Assembly (NCBI RefSeq): GCF_011799805.1
Contig: NZ_WXUB01000004.1
Span: forward strand, 1 to 64,000
Length of the DNA: 64,000 nucleotides
From: Maribellus sediminis
GTDB taxonomy: Bacteria > Bacteroidota > Bacteroidia > Bacteroidales > Prolixibacteraceae
Reading direction: 5' to 3'
The notes below the pieces were generated by a model. It was not told the DNA's origin, made no database searches, and worked only from the letters and a program-made list of their open reading frames with translations. The translations under genes were made by a program, and so were the position numbers. Positions within the stretch are counted from its first letter, which is position 1. Each line of letters starts with the position of its first letter. This document shows positions 1 to 8,828 of the stretch, piece by piece.

Positions 1-1281
1 ATAGGTATAAGTTATGGTATGAGTTCCAACACCCGCTGTGGCCGGGTCAAATTGACCACTGCTAACACCCGTACCAGAATACGTTCCATTGGCAGGAGAT
101 CCACCTGAAAGTGCAAATTCAGCTGCATCAACACAAACATCTGAGAATGCCGACAGGGTTACCGTAGGCAGATCATTGACGGTAATATTAGCAGTAGCTG
201 AATTTGGACAACCATCACTGTCAGTATATGAATAAGTTATGGTATGAGTTCCAACACCCGCTGTGGCTGGATCAAATTGACCATTGCTAACTCCTGTTCC
301 TGAATAATTTCCACCACCAGGAGCCCCTCCTGAAAGTGCAAAAGCGTCTGCATCAACACAAACAGGAGAAAAACTTGACAGGGTTACTGTTGGACTTGTA
401 TAAACAAGTAATGAAAGAGTAGCAACAGAAGTAGGATTTGGCGGTGTATTACTGGTTATCAAAGCATATACATCTTGATCAGCATCCGGGGTGGTATATG
501 GGACACTATCTTCGTCGAAAGGTATAATCTGAACAGATAAATCACCAGTATTAATGTCTTGTTCTTCCCACCAGGTAATGGTCACATCGTTAGAAGTGGT
601 AACCAAACCTTCAAAATTTTTCAAATTAAAAGTAGCTGTAGGTATAACTTCTCCCGGAACATCTGGACAACTCCAAGTGCTATAATTTTTTGGTTTTGGG
701 GTTTCGATTGCGATAAACTTATCAGGATCCAACTGAAAACATTTAGATGGGGTTGCCGGACATCGAAAATCATTAGTACCGGCACAAAAATCCTTATGTC
801 CTGTTCCCCAGGCAATATAAACATCTGTTAATGCAATTTCTGATGCTGTATCGCAATTCCAGTTGAATTGGTCGTAAAATGTTACTCTGTTAAATTCTTG
901 GTCAAGTGCTTGGCTAAAACATTGACTCAGGAATGTAATAGAATCTCCTTGGTTAGGATCTCCAGTTTCATCTAATACTTTAATGACAGTATAAATTGCA
1001 ACGCCCTCACGCGGAGTGTTTGTTGTTAATTGCAAAGTTAAATATACAAGAGTGTCACCATCTAAGGGACAGATAAAAGCTCCATCATCCCCTATTCTGT
1101 TACCGTTTGCATCAGACAAATAGGCTGACTGAATCTGTACGTCATTGGAAGTACAGCCTGACACACAATCGCTTGGTACCGTTTGTGCAAAAGAGCTTGT
1201 GGTGGTCACTGTAAATAATCCCAATACCAGCACCACCATAGTAGCAAGGGATGTTCTTAAAGTTTGGTAAATCTTTTTCAT
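1..1281 (-). CDS. Secreted repeat adhesin, N-terminal part (runs off the left edge)
   Basis: An open frame runs from an ATG at 1279-1281 to base 1 without a stop, so only the first 427 codons are seen. It begins with a signal peptide (MKKIYQTLRTSLA, then a hydrophobic stretch ending SSFAQT near residue 34). A unique domain of about 250 residues follows, and then tandem modules containing the phrases VCVDA, ALSGG, YSGTGVS, FDPATAGVGTHTITY and ATANITVN. The module repeats every 225 bp (75 residues): the same DNA phrase starts at 11 and again at 236. Such modules are typical of very large Ig-like surface proteins of Bacteroidota, which usually end in a type IX secretion or gliding-associated C-terminal domain. 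That end lies outside the window. Likely role is adhesion or surface structure (inference). The start is well supported by the signal peptide immediately after it. Confidence 0.8.
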   Translation of the reverse strand, partial: MKKIYQTLRTSLATMVVLVLGLFTVTTTSSFAQTVPSDCVSGCTSNDVQIQSAYLSDANGNRIGDDGAFICPLDGDTLVYLTLQLTTNTPREGVAIYTVIKVLDETGDPNQGDSITFLSQCFSQALDQEFNRVTFYDQFNWNCDTASEIALTDVYIAWGTGHKDFCAGTNDFRCPATPSKCFQLDPDKFIAIETPKPKNYSTWSCPDVPGEVIPTATFNLKNFEGLVTTSNDVTITWWEEQDINTGDLSVQIIPFDEDSVPYTTPDADQDVYALITSNTPPNPTSVATLSLLVYTSPTVTLSSFSPVCVDADAFALSGGAPGGGNYSGTGVSNGQFDPATAGVGTHTITYSYTDSDGCPNSATANITVNDLPTVTLSAFSDVCVDAAEFALSGGSPANGTYSGTGVSSGQFDPATAGVGTHTITYTY

Positions 1282-1792
1282 CCTGTTTGTTTTTTAAGGT
1301 TAATAACTATGTTCGTTCTTTTGTTAAATTGGCAAAACAATAACCTGCTTGCCCAGGGCACAAGCTTACAGCGCATGAACAAGAACTCGGAGTTTGTAAC
1401 ATTACATGGGGTTTGTAGGAACAAGGGATTTGTAAAAATGGAAGTGGTAAATTGAAGACGTTCACGACGCGATTTACCGTGATTTAATGGTTGGTAAATT
1501 GAAAGAGTACGGCCTTACAAAGAAACTCTTCACTGAATTTCTCATAAACCTGGTTCAAATAAAAAGTGGAGAATTGAGATGATACCCTAATTTTTTATCT
1601 TAATTCACCATATATAATTTACAAAAAAAAAACTATTCGGTTGTATATGAGTGCGATACGAATTTGTGAAAATAGTACTGTAATTACATGAAATGCTACT
1701 GAAACTGCATGAAACAGCCCTGTGATTGTATAAAAATGATATCGACCTGAAGTGATAGTTTATTCGATAAAAAAAGTTGAATTAACATAAAA
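1282..1792. other. Intergenic, 511 bp, no gene seen
   Basis: AT-rich spacer between the adhesin start and the end of the FAD oxidase gene, both on the minus strand. It should hold the adhesin promoter. I found no RNA gene, convincing terminator hairpin or repeat. Short frames inside lack recognisable protein features. Confidence 0.5.
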
Positions 1793-4705
1793 CTAGACCA
1801 AAGCCTCATAAAGCACTTCCACCGGATGCAATGCCTTTTTTCCTGTTCCGTCCTTTATCTGGTGGCGACACGAGGTTCCGGGAGCTGCAATAATTGTATC
1901 AACATTGGCATTTCGCACAGCAGGGAAAAGCACCATCTCTCCAATTTTCATGGATAGTTCGTAATGCTCTTTTTCGTAACCGAATGAACCGGCCATTCCG
2001 CAACAGCCTGATGGAATTTCTTTAATCGTATAATTTTTAGGAAACGACAGCACCTTTTTCGATGGATCGGTTGATGCGACAGCTTTTTGCTGACAGTGCC
2101 CGTGGAGGAGAATGTGTTTTTCTTCGTTTGTAAACAACGACTGATCAATGTAGCCTTTATCGATTTCAGTGGCCAAAAACTCTTCAAAAAGCAGGGCATT
2201 TTTACCTAGTTCTTTGGCGGCCTCCTGCAGGTTTTCAGCAACCAGATCAGGATATTCATCGCGAAAAGCCAGAATAGCCGAAGGTTCAATTCCAACCAGT
2301 GGCGATTCTTCTGAAATGATATCTTTCAGCAGGTTGACATTCTCAGTGGCTATTTTTTTGGAAGTTTTAAGCAGGCCTTTCGACAGGAAGGTACGTCCAC
2401 TTTCTTTTGTGGCTGGTATTTTTACCTCGTACCCCAGTTTTGTGAGCAACAGAATAGCTTTAATACCAATGTCGCTTTCATTGTAGTTGGTAAACTCGTC
2501 GTTAAACAGATAAACGGTTCGTTTACTGGTTTCGGGTTTCGGAATGCCGTTTTCTGTCCAGCGATTTAAGGTAATTTTCGATAATGCAGGTACGTTTCTT
2601 TTGGTTGAAAAACCGATCATATTTTTTGTCACCGACAAGTTCATTATCATGTTCGATATCGGACGAAAAACTATAGCCAGCCTATTCAAACGAGGAAGAT
2701 AGGCGATCAGTTTCGAACGAAGCGGAATGCCATGAATATCGTAATAATGCTGCAGAAACTCGGCTTTTAGTTTGGCCATATCAACATTCGACGGGCATTC
2801 GCTTTTACAGGCTTTACACGAAATACAGAGGTCGAGAATATCGTAAATTTCCTTATGGTCGAAAGCCTGTTCTTTTTCGTTGTTGTACAAAAATTCGCGC
2901 AGAATATTAGCGCGTCCGCGTGTGCTTTTGTCCTCGTCGCGGGTAGCCATAAAGGTAGGGCAGAGGGTACCACCTATTTTGTCGCTTTTCCGGCAATCGC
3001 CCGATCCGTTACATTTTTCAATGCTTCGGAAATAGCCGTTATAATTCGAGAAATCGAAATTGGTTTCGAATTCCGGGATAGCTTTGCCCGGAATTACCCG
3101 CAGACTTTCGGTGATCTCGGGCGTATCTACAATTTTTCCCGGATTAAAAATATTGTTGGGGTCCCAGGCTTTTTTTACCGAACGTATCAACTCGTAGTTC
3201 TTTTCGCCCAGCATGTAGGGAATAAACTTTCCACGAACACGGCCATCGCCATGTTCACCACTCATCGAGCCCCTGTATTTTTTAACCAGGACAGCGACTT
3301 CGTTCATCAGGGTGTCGAACAGTTTTACATCTCCCGGGTCTTTAAAATTGATTAGCGGACGGAAATGAATTTCACCGGTGGCGATATGCGCGTAATAAAT
3401 ACTTTCGAGCTCCAGTTTTTTCAGCACCTTTTTGAAATCGGCAATGTAGTCGGGCAGGTATTCGGGATGAACGGCAGTGTCTTCAATTCCCGGCACACCT
3501 TTCCGGTCGCCCGGAATATTGGATAGCAAACCGAGCCCGGCAGTTCGGAGTGCCCATACCCGTTTAATGTTATCAGCACCTGTAATCAGCGGATAATGGT
3601 AGCCCAGTTTAGCATCTCGTAATTCCTTTTCCAGTGCTTCGGCAGTTGCGTTCAGCTCTTCCTCTGTTTCGAAGGAGAACTCAATCATCAGCATTGCCCC
3701 CGGATCGCCTTTAACAAACCAGCGGTTTTTGTTTTGCTCGATGTTTTGTTTGGCCGCCTGCATCACCGGATCGTCCATCAATTCGATGGCAGTCGGTTTA
3801 TATTTCAGTGCAATTAGATTTCCGTATAAAGATTCTTCGAGCGTTTCAAAATGCGCACATACCAATCCTTTATGTTTGGGAGGCAACGGAATGACATTCA
3901 ATTTCAACCGGGTTGAAAATGCCAGTGTTCCTTCCGAACCTGCAAGTAATTTGCAAAAGTTAAAAGTCTCGCCACCTTCAGTGTAAATTTCAGAATTTAA
4001 TAGGACATCAATGGCATAACCCATGTTTCGGCGGGTCAGTTTCGGATCGGGAAATTTCTCGCGAATTTCTTTTTGATTGTCGCTATCAGAAAGCAGTTCG
4101 TTAATGTTCTCATAAATAGCTTTTTCAAGCTGATTTGGATTGCCGTTTAGTTTAGCCTTGAATTCTTCTTTTGTCAGCGCTTTGAAAACGGTTTCTGAAC
4201 CATCAGAAAGCACTGCATCCACTTCGAGAATGTGCTCGCGTACGCTGCCGTAAACCAACGAGTGAAGCCCGCAGGAATTGTTTCCCAGCATTCCGCCCAC
4301 CACACATCGATTGGCAGTTGAGGTTTCCGGCCCGAACTGCATCTCGTATTTCGCCAAAAACTGGTTAAGTTCCGCCAGTACCACGCCTGGCTCAATGATT
4401 ACATAGTTTTCTTTTTCGTTGAACTCGAGAATACGGTTCATGTATTTCGAAATATCAACTACGATTCCGGGACCAACAACCTGACCTGCCAACGATGTTC
4501 CTGCTCCACGGGGAATTATCGATGTTTTGTTCCTACGCGCAAAGTCGATGATCTTTTTAATGTCCTCCTTGTTTTTCGGCCGGGTAACTGCGAGCGGCAT
4601 TTCCTTGTATTGCGAAGCATCGGTTGAATAAAGTACCCGTTGCACGTTATCGGTAAATAAATCTCCCTCGAGTTGGGATTTCAGCAGGTCAAAATCGGGT
4701 TGCAT
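1793..4705 (-). CDS. FAD-linked oxidase with 4Fe-4S and CCG domains (D-lactate/glycolate dehydrogenase-like)
   Basis: About 970 residues. The N-terminal half is a PCMH-type FAD-binding domain (residues about 35-175, with PRGAGTSLAGQ and NNSCGLHS) followed by the FAD-oxidase C domain (about 240-530, containing MSGEHGDGRVRGKF). The C-terminal half has two 4Fe-4S ligand sets (CNGSGDC near 562, and C-x2-C-x2-C-x3-CP as CISCKACKSECP near 625) and a cysteine-rich CCG domain (SGCCGMAGSFGYEKEH near 900). This is the single-chain equivalent of GlcD plus GlcF, as in the YdiJ/Dld-II group, which oxidises D-lactate or other 2-hydroxyacids and passes electrons to quinone or another carrier. The substrate cannot be read from sequence. 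I chose the ATG at 4705 (MQPDFDLL); a start at 4768 would add 21 atypical residues. Stands alone on the minus strand. Confidence 0.9.
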   Translation of the reverse strand: MQPDFDLLKSQLEGDLFTDNVQRVLYSTDASQYKEMPLAVTRPKNKEDIKKIIDFARRNKTSIIPRGAGTSLAGQVVGPGIVVDISKYMNRILEFNEKENYVIIEPGVVLAELNQFLAKYEMQFGPETSTANRCVVGGMLGNNSCGLHSLVYGSVREHILEVDAVLSDGSETVFKALTKEEFKAKLNGNPNQLEKAIYENINELLSDSDNQKEIREKFPDPKLTRRNMGYAIDVLLNSEIYTEGGETFNFCKLLAGSEGTLAFSTRLKLNVIPLPPKHKGLVCAHFETLEESLYGNLIALKYKPTAIELMDDPVMQAAKQNIEQNKNRWFVKGDPGAMLMIEFSFETEEELNATAEALEKELRDAKLGYHYPLITGADNIKRVWALRTAGLGLLSNIPGDRKGVPGIEDTAVHPEYLPDYIADFKKVLKKLELESIYYAHIATGEIHFRPLINFKDPGDVKLFDTLMNEVAVLVKKYRGSMSGEHGDGRVRGKFIPYMLGEKNYELIRSVKKAWDPNNIFNPGKIVDTPEITESLRVIPGKAIPEFETNFDFSNYNGYFRSIEKCNGSGDCRKSDKIGGTLCPTFMATRDEDKSTRGRANILREFLYNNEKEQAFDHKEIYDILDLCISCKACKSECPSNVDMAKLKAEFLQHYYDIHGIPLRSKLIAYLPRLNRLAIVFRPISNMIMNLSVTKNMIGFSTKRNVPALSKITLNRWTENGIPKPETSKRTVYLFNDEFTNYNESDIGIKAILLLTKLGYEVKIPATKESGRTFLSKGLLKTSKKIATENVNLLKDIISEESPLVGIEPSAILAFRDEYPDLVAENLQEAAKELGKNALLFEEFLATEIDKGYIDQSLFTNEEKHILLHGHCQQKAVASTDPSKKVLSFPKNYTIKEIPSGCCGMAGSFGYEKEHYELSMKIGEMVLFPAVRNANVDTIIAAPGTSCRHQIKDGTGKKALHPVEVLYEALV

Positions 4706-4897
4706 ATGCGAATTTTTAGGAGAGTAAAAATAGCAGATAAAGCATGTAAGCGCAAATTTGTCATACAAATTATGAATAAAAAAAACTTAAAGGATGTAGT
4801 GTTTAATGGGCAATTCTAACTAAAGCTGCGTAATTGCTTATCAGTTAATTTATTCGTAAATTCAATAAGCCAAAAGATTTAATCAGCAACCAAAACC

Positions 4898-6832
4898 ATG
4901 AATTCCAATTCCGGGAATGATAACGTCTTTTTAAGTCGACTGACTGCTATCGTAGAGGCCAACCTGGGCGACGAGAACTTTGGGGTAACTGAGCTGGCAC
5001 AAATAATGGGAATGAGCCGTTCACGCTTATATTTCAGGGTGAAGTCGGGTACACAAAAAACCGTTAGCCAGTTTATCAGGGAGATCAGGCTGAATAAAGC
5101 ACTGGAATTGTTAAGGCAATCAAGCTTAACGGTTTCAGAGATTTCTTACCAGGTGGGCTTTGGCAGTCCGGCCTATTTTAATAAATGTTTTCATGAGTAT
5201 TTTGGTTATACCCCGGGTGAAGTTAAAAAACTTGGCTCTGAAGAAGTCCTTTCGGAAGGTGATTTGACAAATAATACAACTTCGAAGGGAGGGCATATTA
5301 AGGTTACAATTTTAAAGATAGTACCGTTTCTGGTATTTATTTTTCTCCTATCGTGGATTGGATACAATAAAGTGTTGAATCACCAGGCGGACAAATTATC
5401 CATTATTGTACTTCCATTTAATAATCTTAGCAACGATCCCGCCAATGAATATTTTGCAGATGGTATTAGAGAAGATATTTTGAATAATCTCTACAGGATT
5501 TCTTCACTTCGGGTGTTATCAAATACAACGGCTGAGAACTTTCGGGATACAAAACTCACGGCTCGTGAAATTGCGCATCTGATGCATGTGGAGTATGTTT
5601 TGGAAGGAAGCGTTCGCAGGTATGATGACGATGTGAGAATAAGCGTTCAACTGATTGATGCCAAAAAGGACGATCATTTATGGTCTGATAATTTCGATCG
5701 GAATATGAAAGATATTATTCCGGTTCAGAGCGAGATTGCTTTGCTGGTTGCCAATAAACTTAAAGCAGTTCTTCCACAGAAAGAGATAAGAAAAATAGAA
5801 CAACAATCCACCCGAAACTCAGAGGCGTACGATTATTATTTGCAAGCAAGGTTTCTTTTACACAGGGCCAATAGTCCACAGCGATCAGGATTTGATGCGG
5901 CAGGTGTCATCAGTTCAGTACAATATTACAAAAAAGCGATAGAAGCCGATTCTGCTTTTGCTGATGCTTATGCGGGATTGGCCAATGCAACTACGCAGTT
6001 AACTGCCTGGGGAATTGCACGTGACACAGGAATGGTAAGAAAGGTTTATCAGTTGTGTCAAAAAGCAATACAACTCGATCCTAATTGTGCAGAAGCCCAC
6101 ACAATATTAGGTTTAAACTATTGGTTCAGACACGATTTCGAAAGGTCAGGAGATGAACTCCGGAGATCGATTGAATTGAACCCGAACTTTGCCACGGCAA
6201 GGCAATGGTATGCTCAACATTTAATGATTACCGGCCCGATCAGTGAAGCTCGTAACCAAATTGATAAAGCACTGGAGTTGGAACCCTATTTTTGGGTGGT
6301 TAAAAGTCTGGACTCCTGGATCGCATATTTCGAAAAAGATTACCAAAAATCACTCGAAATTAGTGAAGTTGCAGGTGATTTTAATCCGAATTTTCCAATG
6401 AATGCCTGGCTGCATTTCCTGAATTATGTAAAGCTTAATGAGGGCGAAAAAGCACATCAGCAAATTAGGGAGATAGCCAGAAAATATTCGCATTCAGATA
6501 ATTATTCAGATGAAATTGATCAGGCTTTCGAAGAAAGAGGGATTGATGGGCTTTTCATCAGTATGATTGACATAAATAATAATCATCCTGTTCCTGTGGA
6601 AGGACTAAATGGTAGCCCTTTTTATACCGCCTGGTGGTACGCCGTGTTAGAAGATCGCGAGGAAACATTATCCTGGCTCGAAAAAACATTACATTCTAAA
6701 TACATACCCTATCATTACTTCAATTTAATTCTATTTCATCCTGATTTTGAGTTTCTGCACGAAGAGCCCCGGTTTCGTGCTGTGACCGATTCACTTGGTT
6801 TGAGTCTATATTGGGTGAATGTTACAGATTAA
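4898..6832 (+). CDS. Membrane-anchored AraC-type regulator with TolB-like and TPR domains
   Basis: 644 residues. An AraC/XylS helix-turn-helix domain lies at the N-terminus (about 10-105, with VTELAQIMGMSRSRLYF and the second helix region ISYQVGFGSPAYFNKCF). One transmembrane helix follows (about 135-155). After it comes a TolB-N/FlgO-like alpha/beta domain (about 165-290, with SIIVLPFNNLSNDPANEYFADGI split across its start) and a TPR superhelix (about 300-560). The order places DNA binding in the cytoplasm and TolB/TPR outside, so it reads as a one-component transmembrane regulator. The ligand is unknown. The next three genes downstream, same strand, encode small exported proteins and are the obvious candidate targets (inference). 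The length and architecture match AraC-TPR fusions common in Bacteroidota. Confidence 0.85.
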   Translation: MNSNSGNDNVFLSRLTAIVEANLGDENFGVTELAQIMGMSRSRLYFRVKSGTQKTVSQFIREIRLNKALELLRQSSLTVSEISYQVGFGSPAYFNKCFHEYFGYTPGEVKKLGSEEVLSEGDLTNNTTSKGGHIKVTILKIVPFLVFIFLLSWIGYNKVLNHQADKLSIIVLPFNNLSNDPANEYFADGIREDILNNLYRISSLRVLSNTTAENFRDTKLTAREIAHLMHVEYVLEGSVRRYDDDVRISVQLIDAKKDDHLWSDNFDRNMKDIIPVQSEIALLVANKLKAVLPQKEIRKIEQQSTRNSEAYDYYLQARFLLHRANSPQRSGFDAAGVISSVQYYKKAIEADSAFADAYAGLANATTQLTAWGIARDTGMVRKVYQLCQKAIQLDPNCAEAHTILGLNYWFRHDFERSGDELRRSIELNPNFATARQWYAQHLMITGPISEARNQIDKALELEPYFWVVKSLDSWIAYFEKDYQKSLEISEVAGDFNPNFPMNAWLHFLNYVKLNEGEKAHQQIREIARKYSHSDNYSDEIDQAFEERGIDGLFISMIDINNNHPVPVEGLNGSPFYTAWWYAVLEDREETLSWLEKTLHSKYIPYHYFNLILFHPDFEFLHEEPRFRAVTDSLGLSLYWVNVTD

Positions 6833-7020
6833 CAGGTTTTCTTCTGGAGAATTCACAAATATTTTGAGCTAACTTTTTTTCGCAACATAATTGCAATTAA
6901 AACAACATAGTTGTAATTCTTGCAGACATAATTGCTATGTCCTGAAATGGCTTTCTTCGGAACTTTTCCCTCGGATTAAATCAATTCCAATAACACATGT
7001 TCAACTTAAATTAATTAATT

Positions 7021-7518
7021 ATGAAAGCACTTGTAAAACTGTTGTTTTTAATGGTATTTATTTGCTTTTCTGCAGGATGTGATAAGCAAAATGATCCTTA
7101 TGTTGATAACTCCAACGACCTTCAATTGAAATCTGCCGAATCAAGAACCATCAACTTCGATATGACCGGTGAATATTATACGCCTGTAATTTGCGACGGT
7201 GAGACGGTTGACTTGTTATATCTGCCTGAAGTGGAAGGTCAGGATGCACATATAACTGCTCACCTTGTTGACGGACAGTTTGTGTGGTTTATTGTGCATT
7301 GCAAATTAACAATTACAAGCCAGCAAACCGGTGAGACATTTAAAGTTAACGACCAGACAAAAGTGATTTTTGATGAAAATGGAGAGTACGAATCATTTAC
7401 TATGCATATTCATGCAAAAGGCGATAAAGGTACCCATGTAATCATGTTTTTCGATTTTGACTGGGCAAGTCAAACACTGGATTTCCCAAAAGGCATCTGT
7501 CCGCAAAGCGATTACTAA
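7021..7518 (+). CDS. Small secreted lipoprotein, first of three related proteins
   Basis: 165 residues with a lipoprotein signal: MKALVKLLFLMVF, hydrophobic core, lipobox SAGC with Cys at residue 20. The mature part is probably beta-rich and has two cysteines (VICDG, VHCKL). It carries the phrase QTGETFKVNDQTK and, 20 or so residues later, GDKGTHVIMFF. Both phrases recur in the third protein of this group, and TF(R/K) recurs in the second, so the three look like diverged duplicates. No known family is recognised. Predicted location is the periplasm or outer membrane. Transcription from the same strand as the AraC-TPR gene 188 bp upstream suggests coupling to it. Confidence 0.75.
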   Translation: MKALVKLLFLMVFICFSAGCDKQNDPYVDNSNDLQLKSAESRTINFDMTGEYYTPVICDGETVDLLYLPEVEGQDAHITAHLVDGQFVWFIVHCKLTITSQQTGETFKVNDQTKVIFDENGEYESFTMHIHAKGDKGTHVIMFFDFDWASQTLDFPKGICPQSDY

Positions 7519-7536
7519 GGAAACTTTCCTAATAAT

Positions 7537-7570
7537 TAACAATAAAAACTAAAAAATTACGATTATGAAA
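7537..7570 (+). repeat. Near-identical leader in front of two of the paralogues
   Basis: The 24-25 bases before the starts at 7565 and 8170 are almost the same: AATAAAAACT(T)AAAAAATTACGA(T/A)T/ATATG. The second copy is 8141-8175. The match includes the first codons ATGAAA. It supports gene duplication together with the ribosome-loading region, or a shared translational signal. It is A-rich and lacks a GGAGG sequence, as expected for Bacteroidota. Confidence 0.6.
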
Positions 7571-8122
7571 GCAAAAATTTTATTATTCGTTTGCCTGATT
7601 GCAGGCATTGCAATTCTTCTTCCAGGTTGCTCAGAAGATAATTCTCAGTTTCCGGATCTGAACCAAAACAATGAGGTTTCGAATGCATTGAAATCCAAAA
7701 AAATCCCAACGCAGTTTTCCGGAACATGCACACCACGTAGTGAAGACCTTACAATCTGGTACGATGCAACAGATGATGAAAGAGTTACCGGAATTTCAAG
7801 ATGGAACACCACTGAAGTGAATCAAATTGATGATATTAACTTTGAGCTTGCAGGTACAGCTGAAATATTTGTAGGTGCCAATACCATAGAAGATGTTAAC
7901 AATGGAGAATACCTTGGAAAATGGGACATGACCTGGAAGGGCTCACAAACCCTGACAAGTCCCGACGGAAGCACTTTTAGAATCGTGGGTCAGGGTGTTG
8001 GAGCAGGCACCGAAGGAACCGTCTTTGGGTTAACCGCCCGATGGAAATATACCATGGTTTTTGATGGAAGTCCGGAAAGTCTTATGTATATCTCGAAAGG
8101 GAAAATTACGGAAGAATTATAA
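7565..8122 (+). CDS. Small secreted lipoprotein, second of three related proteins
   Basis: 185 residues. Signal peptide with lipobox (MKAKILLFVCLIAG, then LLPGC; Cys at residue 22). The mature protein begins with a low-complexity acidic stretch and then a region with FSGTCTP, WDMTWKG, SPDGSTFRIVGQG and a C-terminal TMVFDGSPESLMYISKGK. The last features resemble extracellular beta-barrel or lipocalin-like folds, but I cannot assign a family. The gene follows the first paralogue by 46 bp and precedes the third by 47 bp, consistent with one transcript that ends at the hairpin at 8731-8766. Function unknown. Confidence 0.75.
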   Translation: MKAKILLFVCLIAGIAILLPGCSEDNSQFPDLNQNNEVSNALKSKKIPTQFSGTCTPRSEDLTIWYDATDDERVTGISRWNTTEVNQIDDINFELAGTAEIFVGANTIEDVNNGEYLGKWDMTWKGSQTLTSPDGSTFRIVGQGVGAGTEGTVFGLTARWKYTMVFDGSPESLMYISKGKITEEL

Positions 8123-8169
8123 GTACTACTTTTTTAATGTTACCAATAAAAACTTAAAAAATTACGAAT

Positions 8170-8598
8170 ATGAAAACAAAAGTCTTTTTGTTACTATGCT
8201 TATTCGTAAGCACGGCAATTGCAACAAGTTTTGCACAGGAAAAAGCTAATAACGCTACACAAGGTTGGAGTACATTTTCACCCGGCGCTATTGGTATATT
8301 TTGCGATGGTGTAATGATTGATCGACTGGTTGGAGAAATCGATTACCACTGGGTTGGCCGGGGATACAAGAATGGAGTACCATATCGTGAAATTGAGCAG
8401 TTAAAAGGAAATATTACAAGTGATCTGACAGGTGAAACCTTCCGGATCAGAAGAACTGATAAATGGGAATATACCGGTTTATGGACACTTGAAGTGACAT
8501 ATAATTTTATTGGAGATAAGGGCTCGGTTTACACGGGTAAATTTACGCTTGATTACTCCACCTTCACATTCTCCATTGATCATGTTAACTGTCATTGA
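8170..8598 (+). CDS. Small secreted protein, third of three related proteins
   Basis: 142 residues with a cleavable signal peptide (MKTKVFLLLCLFVSTAIATSFAQ), no lipobox. Motifs ITSDLTGETFRIRRTDKW and FIGDKGSVYTGKF parallel the first paralogue (TGETF and GDKG in the same order and spacing), and there are two cysteines (FCDGV, VNCH). Presumably periplasmic or secreted. No family recognised. It is the last gene before a strong terminator. Confidence 0.75.
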   Translation: MKTKVFLLLCLFVSTAIATSFAQEKANNATQGWSTFSPGAIGIFCDGVMIDRLVGEIDYHWVGRGYKNGVPYREIEQLKGNITSDLTGETFRIRRTDKWEYTGLWTLEVTYNFIGDKGSVYTGKFTLDYSTFTFSIDHVNCH

Positions 8599-8730
8599 TT
8601 AAGCTTACTATCCCATGAATAGCTGCCGGTTAAATGGAAAATTGAACTCACAACGATGTGAAATAAAACTGTTGCCGTGAATCTTATTCATTTGATTTAA
8701 TCCAAAGGTTCTGTATACCGTAACAGTTTT

Positions 8731-8766
8731 ACCCTCCTTTTGAATCTTTCGAAGGAGGGTTTTTTG
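8731..8766. terminator. Rho-independent terminator
   Basis: Stem ACCCTCCTT/AAGGAGGGT with a 12-base loop, followed by TTTTTTG on the plus strand and preceded by a short T-run that could serve the minus strand less well. It lies between the convergent ends of the 8170-8598 gene and the 8829-9962 gene. Confidence 0.8.
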
Positions 8767-8828
8767 TTGAAAACACTCCCTGAATTGTTATCCCCAAAAA
8801 AAATAATTGTCGTTGTTTGCCTTTAATA

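Noticed and set aside
2855-3355. 166-residue plus-strand frame inside the FAD oxidase gene
   Set aside because: It is antisense to conserved domains of the oxidase, has no upstream signal and shows no protein-like motif.
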